Assembly: GCF_008868125.1 (NCBI RefSeq)
Contig: NZ_WAAQ01000001.1
Span: 434,001-498,000 of the forward strand
Direction: 5' to 3'
Length of the DNA: 64,000 bases
From: Microbacterium maritypicum
GTDB lineage: Bacteria > Actinomycetota > Actinomycetes > Actinomycetales > Microbacteriaceae
Both the position numbers and the translations under genes were made by a program. Below are positions 1 to 7,647 of this stretch, one piece after another (positions within the stretch are counted from its first letter, which is position 1; every line of letters starts with the position of its first letter). The notes under the pieces are model-generated. The model did not search any database and was not told the DNA's origin. It worked only from the letters and a program-made list of their open reading frames with translations.

Positions 1-597
1 AGCCGCGAGAAGCTGGCCTGGGAGTTCGCGACGATCCTCAATCAAGAGGCGAAGGAGCTCGAGGCGGCCGGGGTGGACATCATCCAGTTCGACGAGCCGG
101 CGTTCAACGTCTTCTTCGACGACGTGCAGGACTGGGGCGTGGCAATGCTCGAGCGGGCGGCCGAGGGATTGCGCGCGGAGACCGTGGTGCACATCTGCTA
201 CGGCTACGGGATCAAGGCGAACACGGACTGGAAGGCGACTCTCGGCTCGGAATGGCGGCAGTACGAGAAGTCCTTCCCGCTGCTGCAGCAGTCCAGCATC
301 GACATCGTCTCGCTGGAGAGCCACCACTCGCACGTTCCGCTGGACCTGATCGAGCTCATCCGGGGCAAGAAGGTCATGCTCGGAGCCATCGATGTGGCAA
401 GCCACACGATCGAGACCCCGGAGGAGGTCGCCGACACCCTCAGGAACGCGCTCCGCTTCGTCGACGCCGACAAGCTCATCCCGAGCACGAACTGCGGCTT
501 GGCGCCGTTGTCACGTGACCTCGCACGCGGCAAGCTGCGAGCGCTCAGCGCGGGCGCTGCTGTGCTTCGCGAGGAGCTCACCGCCGCCGGGGCCTGA
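1..597 (+). CDS. MetE-like (cobalamin-independent) methionine synthase C-terminal domain protein, 5' truncated
   Basis: The frame is open from base 1 and ends at TGA 595-597, so the N-terminus lies outside the window. The visible 198 residues match the C-terminal barrel of cobalamin-independent methionine synthase, which transfers a methyl group to a thiol held on zinc. All four expected zinc ligands can be placed: His64 and Cys66 in HICYG, Glu106 in SLESHH, and Cys165 in STNCGLAPL (counted from base 1). The FDEPA stretch near residue 30 is also typical. Because the N-terminal part cannot be seen, it could be full MetE or one of the shorter stand-alone MetE-C-like methyltransferases. Those use other methyl donors or thiols and are common in actinobacteria. 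Confidence 0.85.
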   Translation, partial: SREKLAWEFATILNQEAKELEAAGVDIIQFDEPAFNVFFDDVQDWGVAMLERAAEGLRAETVVHICYGYGIKANTDWKATLGSEWRQYEKSFPLLQQSSIDIVSLESHHSHVPLDLIELIRGKKVMLGAIDVASHTIETPEEVADTLRNALRFVDADKLIPSTNCGLAPLSRDLARGKLRALSAGAAVLREELTAAGA

Positions 598-693
598 TCT
601 ACCGGGTCGGATCTCGACGGGTGCACGTCGATCCCCGATCGAGACCCGGCGCCGACACGAGATGCGGCACGCGGGAGCGCGTATTCTCAGACC

Positions 694-990
694 ATGGGAA
701 CTCTCGAGTACAACAGCTCTCGTCCTCCGATCGAGGTCGACGATGCGACGTTGGCGCACCTGAAGATCGTGATCGGCACGAAGCTCCGCCGTCACGAGAG
801 CTTCATGATGACCTGGCTGCCCGAGGAGAAGAACCCCGCCGGCCGACTCACCATCTGGATGCATCCGGCGATTCCGCTGATCCTCGCGTTCGACGGCTCG
901 AGGATGCCGGAGATCGACACGAAGCGGATCGAGCGCATGATGGAGAACCTCAACGCCCGCGGAGAACTCGTCCTCGACCAGCTCGGATAG
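694..990 (+). CDS. DUF7882-like small protein
   Basis: 98 residues with the pattern MGTLEYNSS...RPPIEVDD...LAHLKIVI...KLRRHESF...IWMHPAIPL. I recognise it as the roughly 100-residue family found in several copies in Microbacteriaceae and often mislabelled as ATP-dependent DNA ligase. There are no ligase motifs here and no known function. The start is fixed by a TATTCT box at 682-687 lying six bases before ATG 694 with no Shine-Dalgarno sequence, which suggests a leaderless transcript. The gene stands alone, 14 bases before the next start. Family assignment is from memory of the sequence pattern. Confidence 0.75.
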   Translation: MGTLEYNSSRPPIEVDDATLAHLKIVIGTKLRRHESFMMTWLPEEKNPAGRLTIWMHPAIPLILAFDGSRMPEIDTKRIERMMENLNARGELVLDQLG

Positions 991-1004
991 GCGACATCAG
1001 CGAG

Positions 1005-2678
1005 GTGTCAGGGGTCTTCCGCGCGTCGGGGATCCGTCGTTCCCTCAGCCGATCCGCGCTCGCGCTCGTCGTCGGTCTCTTCGTCGGTGCCGCGAGCATC
1101 GCCGGCATCGCCGACGCCCCCGCGCTCGCCGCGGAACCCGCCCCCACGGTCACGGACATCTCGGTGGCTCCGTATGAGGCGTCGAATCCGCTGGTCCCCT
1201 CGGCTGCCCTGCCCTTTCTCGCCGTCACCCTCACTGTGGAGCGGGAACTCCCGAACGCCGGCGACACCTTCGAAGTGCGCGCGCCCGCCGGCGCCAGGGT
1301 CGTCTTGAGCGAAGACGCATCGATCGTGGATTCCTCGGGAGCGGCCCTCGTCGACGTCGTCGTGACCGCCCACGGCGCCGACGGCGACACGATGACCGGA
1401 ACGTTCACCGAGGCCGCCGCGAACAGCAGGAAGATGAGCGGCACGTTCACGTTCTTCCTCCAGGTCGTCGGCAGCGGGATCCTCGCCGCCGAGGGAGGGA
1501 TCTACCACGCCGAGTTCGCCGCTGACGGTGCGCGTCACACCGTCGACGTCGCCTACGGGGTGTCCATCGACCTGTTCCAGCACGTCGGTGGGCATTGGGT
1601 CCACGGTGCGACGCCTTCCTCGGCCGGGAGGTTCGTCGTCCAGACGAAGGCGGAAGGCGATTCCGCGCTCGCCGCACGGGGCGGACAGTGGGTGACCGCG
1701 AGCGCCGACCCGAGCGCTCCGTTCACTGGATCGACACCTGACTGCGACGCCGTGCAGCTGCGCGAGTTCGCCGCAGACCCCGGGCCCGTGAACATCCCCG
1801 TCAGCGGCGGCATCGTTCTCGTCGCCGGCTCCGACTACATCCTCGACTGCGACGATTCCCTCGATGGTGTCCCGGTCGTGAGCGCCACGATCCCGAACCC
1901 GATCGACGGTGCCTTCTATCTGCTCTCGTCCCCGCGCGAGGTCACGGGTGCCGTCACCTACCTCCCCGCCGACAACCCCGCGGTGCCGGAGGCCGGTCGG
2001 TTCGTGGGGCTGTTCAACACCATCGGCAGCGTCTCGGATGCACTCCACGATCCTTCGGGATCGACCCAGACGTCGACCCTGCTGATGTACACGGGGCCAA
2101 GCGCAGGCATCGGCGTCACCGAGGCGGCGTCGCCGCGACTCGACCTCGACACGACCGCATCGCCGGCTGAGGGCACGTCGCTGCGTCCGGGCGACCGGGT
2201 CGGCTACGAGTTCACGCTCACGAACAGCGGGAACGTACCGCTGACGGATGCGACCCTCACCGCCGATCTGGCATCGCTGCTGCGGGCGGCTCGCATCGAT
2301 CGTCCGATCAGCGCGACCACCGGCGTCGCCGTTCTCGAGGGAGACGTGCTGCGCTGGACGGGAGCGATCGCGCCCGGAGACAGCGTGACCGTGTCGTTTT
2401 CCGCCCTGGTGATCACGGGCGGCGCAGCGATCGTCGTCGACGTGGAGGCCGCGAGCCCTGATGCTCGTGGCGGCGCCGTGCCGGTGGAGCGTCAGACGCT
2501 CACGCGCGAGGTCGTCGCTCTCCCGCCTCCGGCCGTCGCACAGGGCAACCAGGCACTTCCCGCAGAGCTCGCCCGCTCCGGCGGGGGCGGCCCCGGGGTC
2601 GTCGCGTTCGGAATCGCGCTCGCGTCGGCCGGTGCGATGCTCCTCGTCCGGAGGCGTGCGCGCCACCCGCTCGCCTGA
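1005..2678 (+). CDS. Secreted wall-anchored surface protein with DUF11-like repeat
   Basis: 557 residues from GTG 1005. An Arg-rich n-region (RRSLSRS), a long hydrophobic stretch and an Ala-rich cleavage region (PALAAEPAP, near residue 43) form a signal peptide. The middle is Ser/Thr/Asp-rich beta-type sequence with no family I recognise. About residues 385-470 resemble a DUF11/CARDB-like module (PGDRVGYEFTLTNSGNVPLTDA). The C-terminus has LARSG (about 522-526), a Gly-rich linker, a hydrophobic helix and a basic tail VRRRARH. That is a sorting-signal layout with a LAxTG-like motif in which Thr is Ser, so sortase anchoring is plausible but unproven. The start is chosen for the signal peptide; no good ribosome binding site is visible. 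Confidence 0.7.
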   Translation: MSGVFRASGIRRSLSRSALALVVGLFVGAASIAGIADAPALAAEPAPTVTDISVAPYEASNPLVPSAALPFLAVTLTVERELPNAGDTFEVRAPAGARVVLSEDASIVDSSGAALVDVVVTAHGADGDTMTGTFTEAAANSRKMSGTFTFFLQVVGSGILAAEGGIYHAEFAADGARHTVDVAYGVSIDLFQHVGGHWVHGATPSSAGRFVVQTKAEGDSALAARGGQWVTASADPSAPFTGSTPDCDAVQLREFAADPGPVNIPVSGGIVLVAGSDYILDCDDSLDGVPVVSATIPNPIDGAFYLLSSPREVTGAVTYLPADNPAVPEAGRFVGLFNTIGSVSDALHDPSGSTQTSTLLMYTGPSAGIGVTEAASPRLDLDTTASPAEGTSLRPGDRVGYEFTLTNSGNVPLTDATLTADLASLLRAARIDRPISATTGVAVLEGDVLRWTGAIAPGDSVTVSFSALVITGGAAIVVDVEAASPDARGGAVPVERQTLTREVVALPPPAVAQGNQALPAELARSGGGGPGVVAFGIALASAGAMLLVRRRARHPLA

Positions 2679-2712
2679 GATCGGCGGGGACCGCCCTCCC
2701 TATAGTGGGGGC

Positions 2713-3285
2713 ATGCACCGGCGCTCCGCTCTGATCCTCAGCCTTTCCGCCCTCCTCGTCTTGACGGGGTGCGCCACCGGCGCCGGTGACGATGCCGCAG
2801 CCCCGACCAGCGAACCCACCGCATCTCCGAGTGTCGAGACCTCAGGAGTCGATGCCGCCGCGGAGCAGCAGGCGCAGGCGTGGCTGGACGCGGCCGTGGT
2901 GCCACCGGGAGCCGTGCGCGTGGCGGACAGCCCCGCCTCGTTCAACTCGTATCAGGGGTGGCCGTGCCGGCCGGTCGCCGAGCTCGAGTGCTACTGGACC
3001 CTCGCCGACTCCACAGTCGCGGGGGCTGCCAACTGGCTGCGGGAGAACCCCACGGCAGACCTCGTCAGCACGGCGGGGGGCTCACCGTGGGAGGAGGACC
3101 CGAACCTCGACGGCGTGCTCGTGGGCTACATCCCGGCCGATGAGTCGCAGCAGGGCATCGTCTACACCGTCTCGAAGGCGGAGTCGGGCGTCGCGATCCG
3201 CGCAGAGGTCGCCGCCCTCAGCGCCTCCGCGACATGTCCGTCCCTCGCCCCCGGGGAGATGTGGGGAAAGCCCGGACAGGGCTGA
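2713..3285 (+). CDS. Lipoprotein of unknown function
   Basis: 190 residues. A type II signal peptide is clear: MHRRSALILSLSALL followed by lipobox LTGC at about residues 17-20, so the mature protein should be lipid-anchored on the outer face of the membrane. A Ser/Thr/Pro/Ala-rich linker (about 25-48) leads to a compact domain with paired Cys (WPCRPVAELECYW) and another Cys near the C-terminus, probably disulfide-bonded. I do not recognise the domain. The start is leaderless in appearance: a near-perfect TATAGT box at 2701-2706 lies six bases before ATG 2713. Confidence 0.8.
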   Translation: MHRRSALILSLSALLVLTGCATGAGDDAAAPTSEPTASPSVETSGVDAAAEQQAQAWLDAAVVPPGAVRVADSPASFNSYQGWPCRPVAELECYWTLADSTVAGAANWLRENPTADLVSTAGGSPWEEDPNLDGVLVGYIPADESQQGIVYTVSKAESGVAIRAEVAALSASATCPSLAPGEMWGKPGQG

Positions 3286-3315
3286 CCCGCCACTGCGTCT
3301 CCCGTCCGCGGACGG

Positions 3316-3459
3316 CTACGGCAGGTCGGCGACGTCGAGGCCTTCGTCGTCGTCGTCTTCCTCGTCGTCGTCGGAGTCATCGGTCGAGGGCATGTCGGGA
3401 TCGATCCCCTCGGCCTCGACCTCGGTGGTGTCGCCGTCGTGGTTCTGCGGGTCTGACAT
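3316..3459 (-). CDS. Small highly acidic protein
   Basis: 47 residues starting MSDPQNHDGD and ending in a run of Asp/Glu (SDDDEEDDDDEG). No domain is recognisable and the chain is probably disordered. A GGAGA ribosome binding site six to seven bases upstream of ATG 3459 supports this start over a longer open frame reaching to 3516. Short acidic proteins of this style occur in Microbacteriaceae; function unknown. Confidence 0.6.
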   Translation of the reverse strand: MSDPQNHDGDTTEVEAEGIDPDMPSTDDSDDDEEDDDDEGLDVADLP

Positions 3460-3579
3460 CAGATTCTCCGATCGATGGATGTGGTGATCGATCAGTCTCG
3501 CCTCTGCGAGACGCACCCGCCTGCCCGTTGACAGGCCGGCGCGTCCACCCGGAGAATTCCGTCTGCGCGTGAACCTCCG

Positions 3580-3864
3580 TCAGGCGGTGGCGAGGGGTGG
3601 CAGGTGCGGGATCGGGATCGGACGACCCGCGCGGCGGGGCGCGTGGAAGCGCTGCACGTCTTCCAGCACATCGGCTGCGGACATGTAGGAGCTCGCGAGC
3701 GGGAGGTCGCGCAACCAGACGACCTCGACCTCGACGGCATCGACTTGATAGACGCAGGCGACCGTGCGCCGTGAGTCATCCTGGGCATAGCGGTGATCGA
3801 GGATCAGCCACTCGGTATCGGTGATCTTCCTCAGCTCGAATCGGGGATCGGGCATCGTGAACAT
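3580..3864 (-). CDS. Conserved-looking small protein, unknown function
   Basis: 94 residues beginning MFTMPDPRFELRKI, with a mixed alpha/beta composition (TEWLILDHRY, VEVVWLRDLPLASSY, VLEDVQRFH). It has no signal peptide or membrane helix, so it should be cytoplasmic. GGAG seven bases before ATG 3864 supports the first Met; Met4 is an alternative. No family recognised. The upstream 180 bases (3865-4045) are AT-richer, with a direct repeat AGAATT-cagc-AGAATT near 3970 and a possible promoter. Confidence 0.6.
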   Translation of the reverse strand: MFTMPDPRFELRKITDTEWLILDHRYAQDDSRRTVACVYQVDAVEVEVVWLRDLPLASSYMSAADVLEDVQRFHAPRRAGRPIPIPHLPPLATA

Positions 3865-4045
3865 CTCAACACTCCAATCGGTTGGCCGGTATCGGCGGCC
3901 GAGGAGCGCACCACCCCCGGGCGGTGCCGGTCGGGCATCCGCGCGGTCAACGGGCGCTCTTCAGCCCGCCAGAATTCAGCAGAATTGTACGTCGGAGCCG
4001 ATATATTGCTCAACTCGTCCCGTGGTAGCGCAGCGATCGGGAACG

Positions 4046-5116
4046 CTATGCGGGAGGGATGCAGACCGACGTCGACGTCAAGTGGATCAGCCCATCGAGG
4101 CTCGAGGTGTCCTTGATGCCCACGCGTGCCACCGGAAGGCTCTCGCTGTAGCGGATGTCCTCCTGCATCGCCCGGTCCTTCGCATAGCCAGCCTGGTCCC
4201 ACACCGCCAGAATCCGTTCCAGAGATCGGCTGTTGTCGTCGGTGCGGAACGCGATCTGCACTTCGCGCTGCGTGCCGGGGCCTTCCGGGCAGGGTGTCGA
4301 CGACAACGGCAGCGAGGAAGAGTCCAGCGGCGCACCCGAGGCATCGACGACCGCTCCCGCAGCGGCGTCGAACGATGCGCCGATCATCTCCCTCATCGCG
4401 CCGTCGACGTTCTCCATCGTCAACTTCTCCGTTTCGGGGGAGGGGATCGGCGGGTACGGAGCCTGATCGGCGCTCCTCGCTGTGTGCAGCCCGCACTGCG
4501 GCGTGCGGTCGTCGAGAACCGGCAGCGAGAGCGACGTGCCGGAACCGGCCGTGACCCCCGCGCTCGCGACAGGGCGGTTGACGGCGTAGGAGACGGTCAG
4601 CATGCCGCGCTCTTCCGTCACGGCGTAGCCGCCCATCGAGAACGGCTGGTGCCCGTTGTCACCGGATGACCACCCGACCTGAGTGACGATGAACGCCCCG
4701 TCCTGCCGGTACACCGTGCCGCTCGATCCCATGAGGAACGAGCGCTCGACGACCACGTACCCGGTGTCGCAGCCCCTGTGCAGTACGGGCGTCACGTTCG
4801 CGTCGACCGTGAAGACCGCAGCGAGGGCAGCGAGGGCCCCGGCGCACGTGGCCAGCACGACGCCGATGACCTTCAGCGGCAGCATCCTCGGCGGCGCTTC
4901 GATGCTCCACAGGCCGACGCCGAGGGAGCCGAAAGCCAGGAGTACAGACAGAGTGAGAAGACTGAGCTCGTCGAGCGGTCCGATCAGGACGGATGCCGCC
5001 CCCGAGGAGGCAGAAGACACCGACACGACCCAGAACACGACGGCCGTGGCGCACGCGAAGACACCGCCGGCGATCCACGTGATGGTCCGCCGAGGGGGAG
5101 GCGGGGGTGGAGTCAC
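4046..5116 (-). CDS. Membrane protein with three N-terminal helices and an external C-terminal domain
   Basis: 356 residues. A short Pro-rich start (MTPPPPPPRR) is followed by three hydrophobic helices at about residues 13-36, 48-70 and 77-105. The remaining 250 residues are polar with several Cys (RGCDTGY, TPQCG, STPCPEG, SVCIPPA), consistent with an exported disulfide-containing domain. No family recognised. Start GTG 5116 lies six bases after a TAGGCT box and lacks a ribosome binding site, so a leaderless mRNA is likely. It stands alone, 102 bases before the end of the ThrE-like gene. Confidence 0.7.
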   Translation of the reverse strand: MTPPPPPPRRTITWIAGGVFACATAVVFWVVSVSSASSGAASVLIGPLDELSLLTLSVLLAFGSLGVGLWSIEAPPRMLPLKVIGVVLATCAGALAALAAVFTVDANVTPVLHRGCDTGYVVVERSFLMGSSGTVYRQDGAFIVTQVGWSSGDNGHQPFSMGGYAVTEERGMLTVSYAVNRPVASAGVTAGSGTSLSLPVLDDRTPQCGLHTARSADQAPYPPIPSPETEKLTMENVDGAMREMIGASFDAAAGAVVDASGAPLDSSSLPLSSTPCPEGPGTQREVQIAFRTDDNSRSLERILAVWDQAGYAKDRAMQEDIRYSESLPVARVGIKDTSSLDGLIHLTSTSVCIPPA

Positions 5117-5218
5117 GGGGGAAGCCTATGCGGCAACGGGCGTCGAGCACCGGAATCCCCAGCCGACTCTCGGCTCTCCGACTCTCGGCGGGGCGCCGCG
5201 GAACCGCTCCGGGTGGGG

Positions 5219-6619
5219 TCAGCGGCGCACGCGGGCGCGGGTCTTCGCGACGCTCGCGAGAGTGGCGCGCACCGGGGTGCCCAGGTACAGGCCGAGTGAC
5301 GCGCCGGATGCCAGGCCGATGCCGATGACCGCGGCATCGATGAGCGACCCGCCGGCGAGCAGCATGCCGGTGGAGGTGCCGGCGGCGTGGACCATCTCGA
5401 GCAGTCCCTGGAACACGGCGACACCGGGAACGAGGGGCACGATCGCCGCGGTGGTCACCGCGACCGAGGGCACGTGGAGGTTGCGGGCGATCAGCATCCC
5501 GAGGAAGCTCGCGAGCAGGGCGCCGATCGCGCTCGCCGCAGCCGGGTGCAGGTTCAGCGCGACCGAGGCGGAGTAGCCCGCGAGAGTGACGGCGCTGAGC
5601 AGCGCACTGACCAGGATGATGCGGAGGCCAGCGCCGTTGAACACGGCCACGGCCACCGCGATGATGATCGCCCCTGCGAACTGGTTCACGAGCGGGCCGA
5701 ACGGCGCAGGGTCGTCGGGCAGGCCCATGGTGAACCCCAGGACGCCGCCGAGCTCCAGGCCGACGAGGATGCCGATCACCACGCCGAGCGTCTGCATCGT
5801 CAGATCGAGGATGCGTCCGCCCGCGGTCAACGCGAAGCCGTCGATCGCATCCTGTGCCGCACCGACCACGGTGAGGCCGGCGAGCATCAGCACGATTCCC
5901 GAGGCGACGATGATCGAAGGGCGGATGCCGACGAACGGCTCTATCCCCGCGGTGCCGAGGGCGGAGACCACGACGGCCACGACGGTCGTCACGAACCCTC
6001 CGGCGATCTGGCTGAAGAACAGGGGCACGCGCAGTCGGGCGAGACCGGCCTGCGTGAGTGCGGCGCACAGGGCCGCGACGAAGGTGAGGCCGACGATGAT
6101 CGGCGAGGCGCCCAGCATGATGCTCACGCCCACGGCGAGAAGTGCCCTGGCGACGATGACGACGGGCTGCTGGTAGCGGAACGGCATCCGTCGAATGGCA
6201 CGGAACGTCGTGCGTGCGGATTCGAGGTCGAGTCCACCGTCGATGTCGGCGACCAGGGCCTGCACGCGCTGCAGCTTCGCGTGGTCGGGGGCGGTGACGC
6301 GCACGACGCGCACGAGCGTCTCGGGCCAGACCTCGCCGCTCAGATGGAACGACACCGTGATCGAGTTGTACGTGACGTCGACCTGCACGCCCCGCATCCC
6401 GTAGGCGTCGCACACCCGGGTGATGGCGAGCGTGACCTCGTGCGCCGAGGCCCCGACCGCGAACATCGATTCTCCGATGCGCGTGGCGAGATCGAGCACC
6501 CGGGGAACCGTGCGCTCGTCGATGACCGGCATGGCCTCGGTGTGCGCGACCGCCGAGGGATCGGTGTGCAGCAGGCGGCGCACGGAGGAGAGCAGCGGCC
6601 GGCGGGATCTCGCGGACAT
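5219..6619 (-). CDS. Threonine/serine exporter family protein (ThrE-like)
   Basis: 466 residues from ATG 6619. The N-terminal soluble ThrE-type domain contains the family pattern GESMFAVGASAHEVTLAITRVC followed, after a gap, by YNSITVSFH. Two five-helix membrane blocks follow, together giving about ten helices, as in Corynebacterium glutamicum ThrE, which exports L-threonine and L-serine. Start choice: the frame is open to 6832, but the stretch 6620-6832 is non-conserved and contains a strong hairpin (6665-6697). GGGAGA about nine bases before 6619 gives a usable ribosome binding site. ATG 6628 or 6640 are alternatives. The substrate is not proven by sequence. Confidence 0.88.
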   Translation of the reverse strand: MSARSRRPLLSSVRRLLHTDPSAVAHTEAMPVIDERTVPRVLDLATRIGESMFAVGASAHEVTLAITRVCDAYGMRGVQVDVTYNSITVSFHLSGEVWPETLVRVVRVTAPDHAKLQRVQALVADIDGGLDLESARTTFRAIRRMPFRYQQPVVIVARALLAVGVSIMLGASPIIVGLTFVAALCAALTQAGLARLRVPLFFSQIAGGFVTTVVAVVVSALGTAGIEPFVGIRPSIIVASGIVLMLAGLTVVGAAQDAIDGFALTAGGRILDLTMQTLGVVIGILVGLELGGVLGFTMGLPDDPAPFGPLVNQFAGAIIIAVAVAVFNGAGLRIILVSALLSAVTLAGYSASVALNLHPAAASAIGALLASFLGMLIARNLHVPSVAVTTAAIVPLVPGVAVFQGLLEMVHAAGTSTGMLLAGGSLIDAAVIGIGLASGASLGLYLGTPVRATLASVAKTRARVRR

Positions 6620-6664
6620 ATCGTCCATTCTCCCGTCCATACCGTCGATCGGGGGGAAGACTGT

Positions 6665-6697
6665 CCGGTCCTCCGCGACCCGAACGCGGAGGACCGG
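6665..6697 (-). terminator. Perfect 13-bp hairpin upstream of the thrE-like gene
   Basis: CCGGTCCTCCGCG (6665-6677) and its exact complement (6685-6697) enclose a 7-base loop. On the minus strand it lies 45 bases before the thrE-like start and about 300 bases after the tetR stop. There is no U-run, as is common in high-GC terminators. It could end the upstream operon or act as a leader element of the exporter gene. Confidence 0.5.
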
Positions 6698-6903
6698 CGA
6701 AATCGAGTGAGAAGCTGCGCATGCGCACCGACCCCCGGGCCGCATCCCAGACCCGAGAGAGAATCCGAATGCGCGCCGGTTCGACCGACTCAGAGCGCTG
6801 AAGCGACTCTTCGTGTCCTCCACGATACGCACGCACGAGGCGAGCGCTCCTATCGTCCGCCGTCCCTTGACGCACGGGCGGCGACGCTGCTATCGCGCGG
6901 ACG

Positions 6904-6946
6904 CGAGGGGACTGGCGTCGTCGGCGCGGTGCGCGCCATCCCCTCG
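6904..6946 (-). terminator. Hairpin downstream of tetR
   Basis: CGAGGGGA (6904-6911) pairs with TCCCCTCG (6939-6946), with an extra TGGCG/CGCCA inner helix around a C bulge. It begins 55 bases after the tetR stop codon on the minus strand and is a plausible U-less terminator. Confidence 0.35.
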
Positions 6947-7001
6947 GGCGTCCCGCTCATCGACGTCGATCACGGGTCTCGCGCTTCGCTCGCCCGCGGG
7001 C

Positions 7002-7619
7002 TCAGTCCTGGGCGAAGATTTCGGGGTGCGCGCTGATGAGCTCGGCCTGCTCCCTCCACGAGAGCCCCACGATGCTGAGCACGACGCGCACGACGGTCGA
7101 GTCGGCGTCGGCAGTGGTGAGCCGCAGCTCGCGCAGCGTGGCTCGCGCCGTCTCCTCGATGAGGAAGGCGAGCAGCTCGGCGGGCATATCGCCGCGGAAC
7201 GCCCCGGAGTCGACACCGGCCCGGGTCAGATCGCGGATGCGGTGACGCAGCGGCGCGAGGGCGAGCACGGTGTCGGTCAGATGTGCGTCGTCGAGGGCGA
7301 TGTTGGCCGATGCGCGCACAGCGGAGGCCTCCCGCCACAGACGCGTCGCCATCCGTGCCAGGGTCACCCGGGGGTCGGACTCGTCGGTGGTCTCGGCGAT
7401 CGCGTTGAAGCGCTGAGCACCCGCGGCGATCACCTCCCGCAGCAGGGTGTCGCGGTCGGCGAAGTGGCCGTAGACGGCTCGGCGGGTGAGACCTGCGGCC
7501 TGGGCGATCGCGTCGAGCGACGCCGTGGGGTTGCTCGCGAGCACCGACTGCGCCGCGCGCAGCAGGGCCTCGCGGTTGGCCAGGGCGTCGCGTCGACGCG
7601 GCGGATTCGGTGCGGTCAC
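7002..7619 (-). CDS. TetR/AcrR family repressor, probable regulator of the yhgE operon
   Basis: 205 residues. The N-terminal helix-turn-helix is typical: ASLDAIAQAAGLTRRAVYGHF at about 34-54, followed by a helical ligand-binding domain. GTG 7619 has AAAGGA six bases upstream. It is the last gene of an operon, 28 bases after the second YhgE gene. A TetR protein encoded at the end of an efflux-like operon usually represses that operon. The palindrome at 12735-12763 over the operon promoter is the likely binding site. Confidence 0.9.
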   Translation of the reverse strand: MTAPNPPRRRDALANREALLRAAQSVLASNPTASLDAIAQAAGLTRRAVYGHFADRDTLLREVIAAGAQRFNAIAETTDESDPRVTLARMATRLWREASAVRASANIALDDAHLTDTVLALAPLRHRIRDLTRAGVDSGAFRGDMPAELLAFLIEETARATLRELRLTTADADSTVVRVVLSIVGLSWREQAELISAHPEIFAQD

Positions 7620-7647
7620 TTCGGGTCCTTTCGCGGAGTCGCGGGGA

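Larger units (their letters stand above)
6620..7001. other. 382-base intergenic stretch between thrE-like and tetR genes
   Basis: No convincing gene. It holds two inverted repeats (6665-6697 and 6904-6946) listed separately. Both neighbours are on the minus strand, so the stretch is the 3' region of the yhgE-yhgE-tetR operon and the leader of the ThrE-like gene. Open frames here are antisense extensions of neighbours. Confidence 0.6.

Noticed and set aside
1008..2666. 552-codon open frame on the minus strand opposite the surface protein
   Set aside because: Arg/Gly/Asp-rich translation typical of antisense reading in high-GC DNA; the plus-strand frame has a signal peptide and sorting tail.
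5387..7036. 549-codon plus-strand frame opposite the ThrE-like gene
   Set aside because: Asp/Arg/His-rich antisense sequence with no motif; ThrE motifs are clear on the minus strand.
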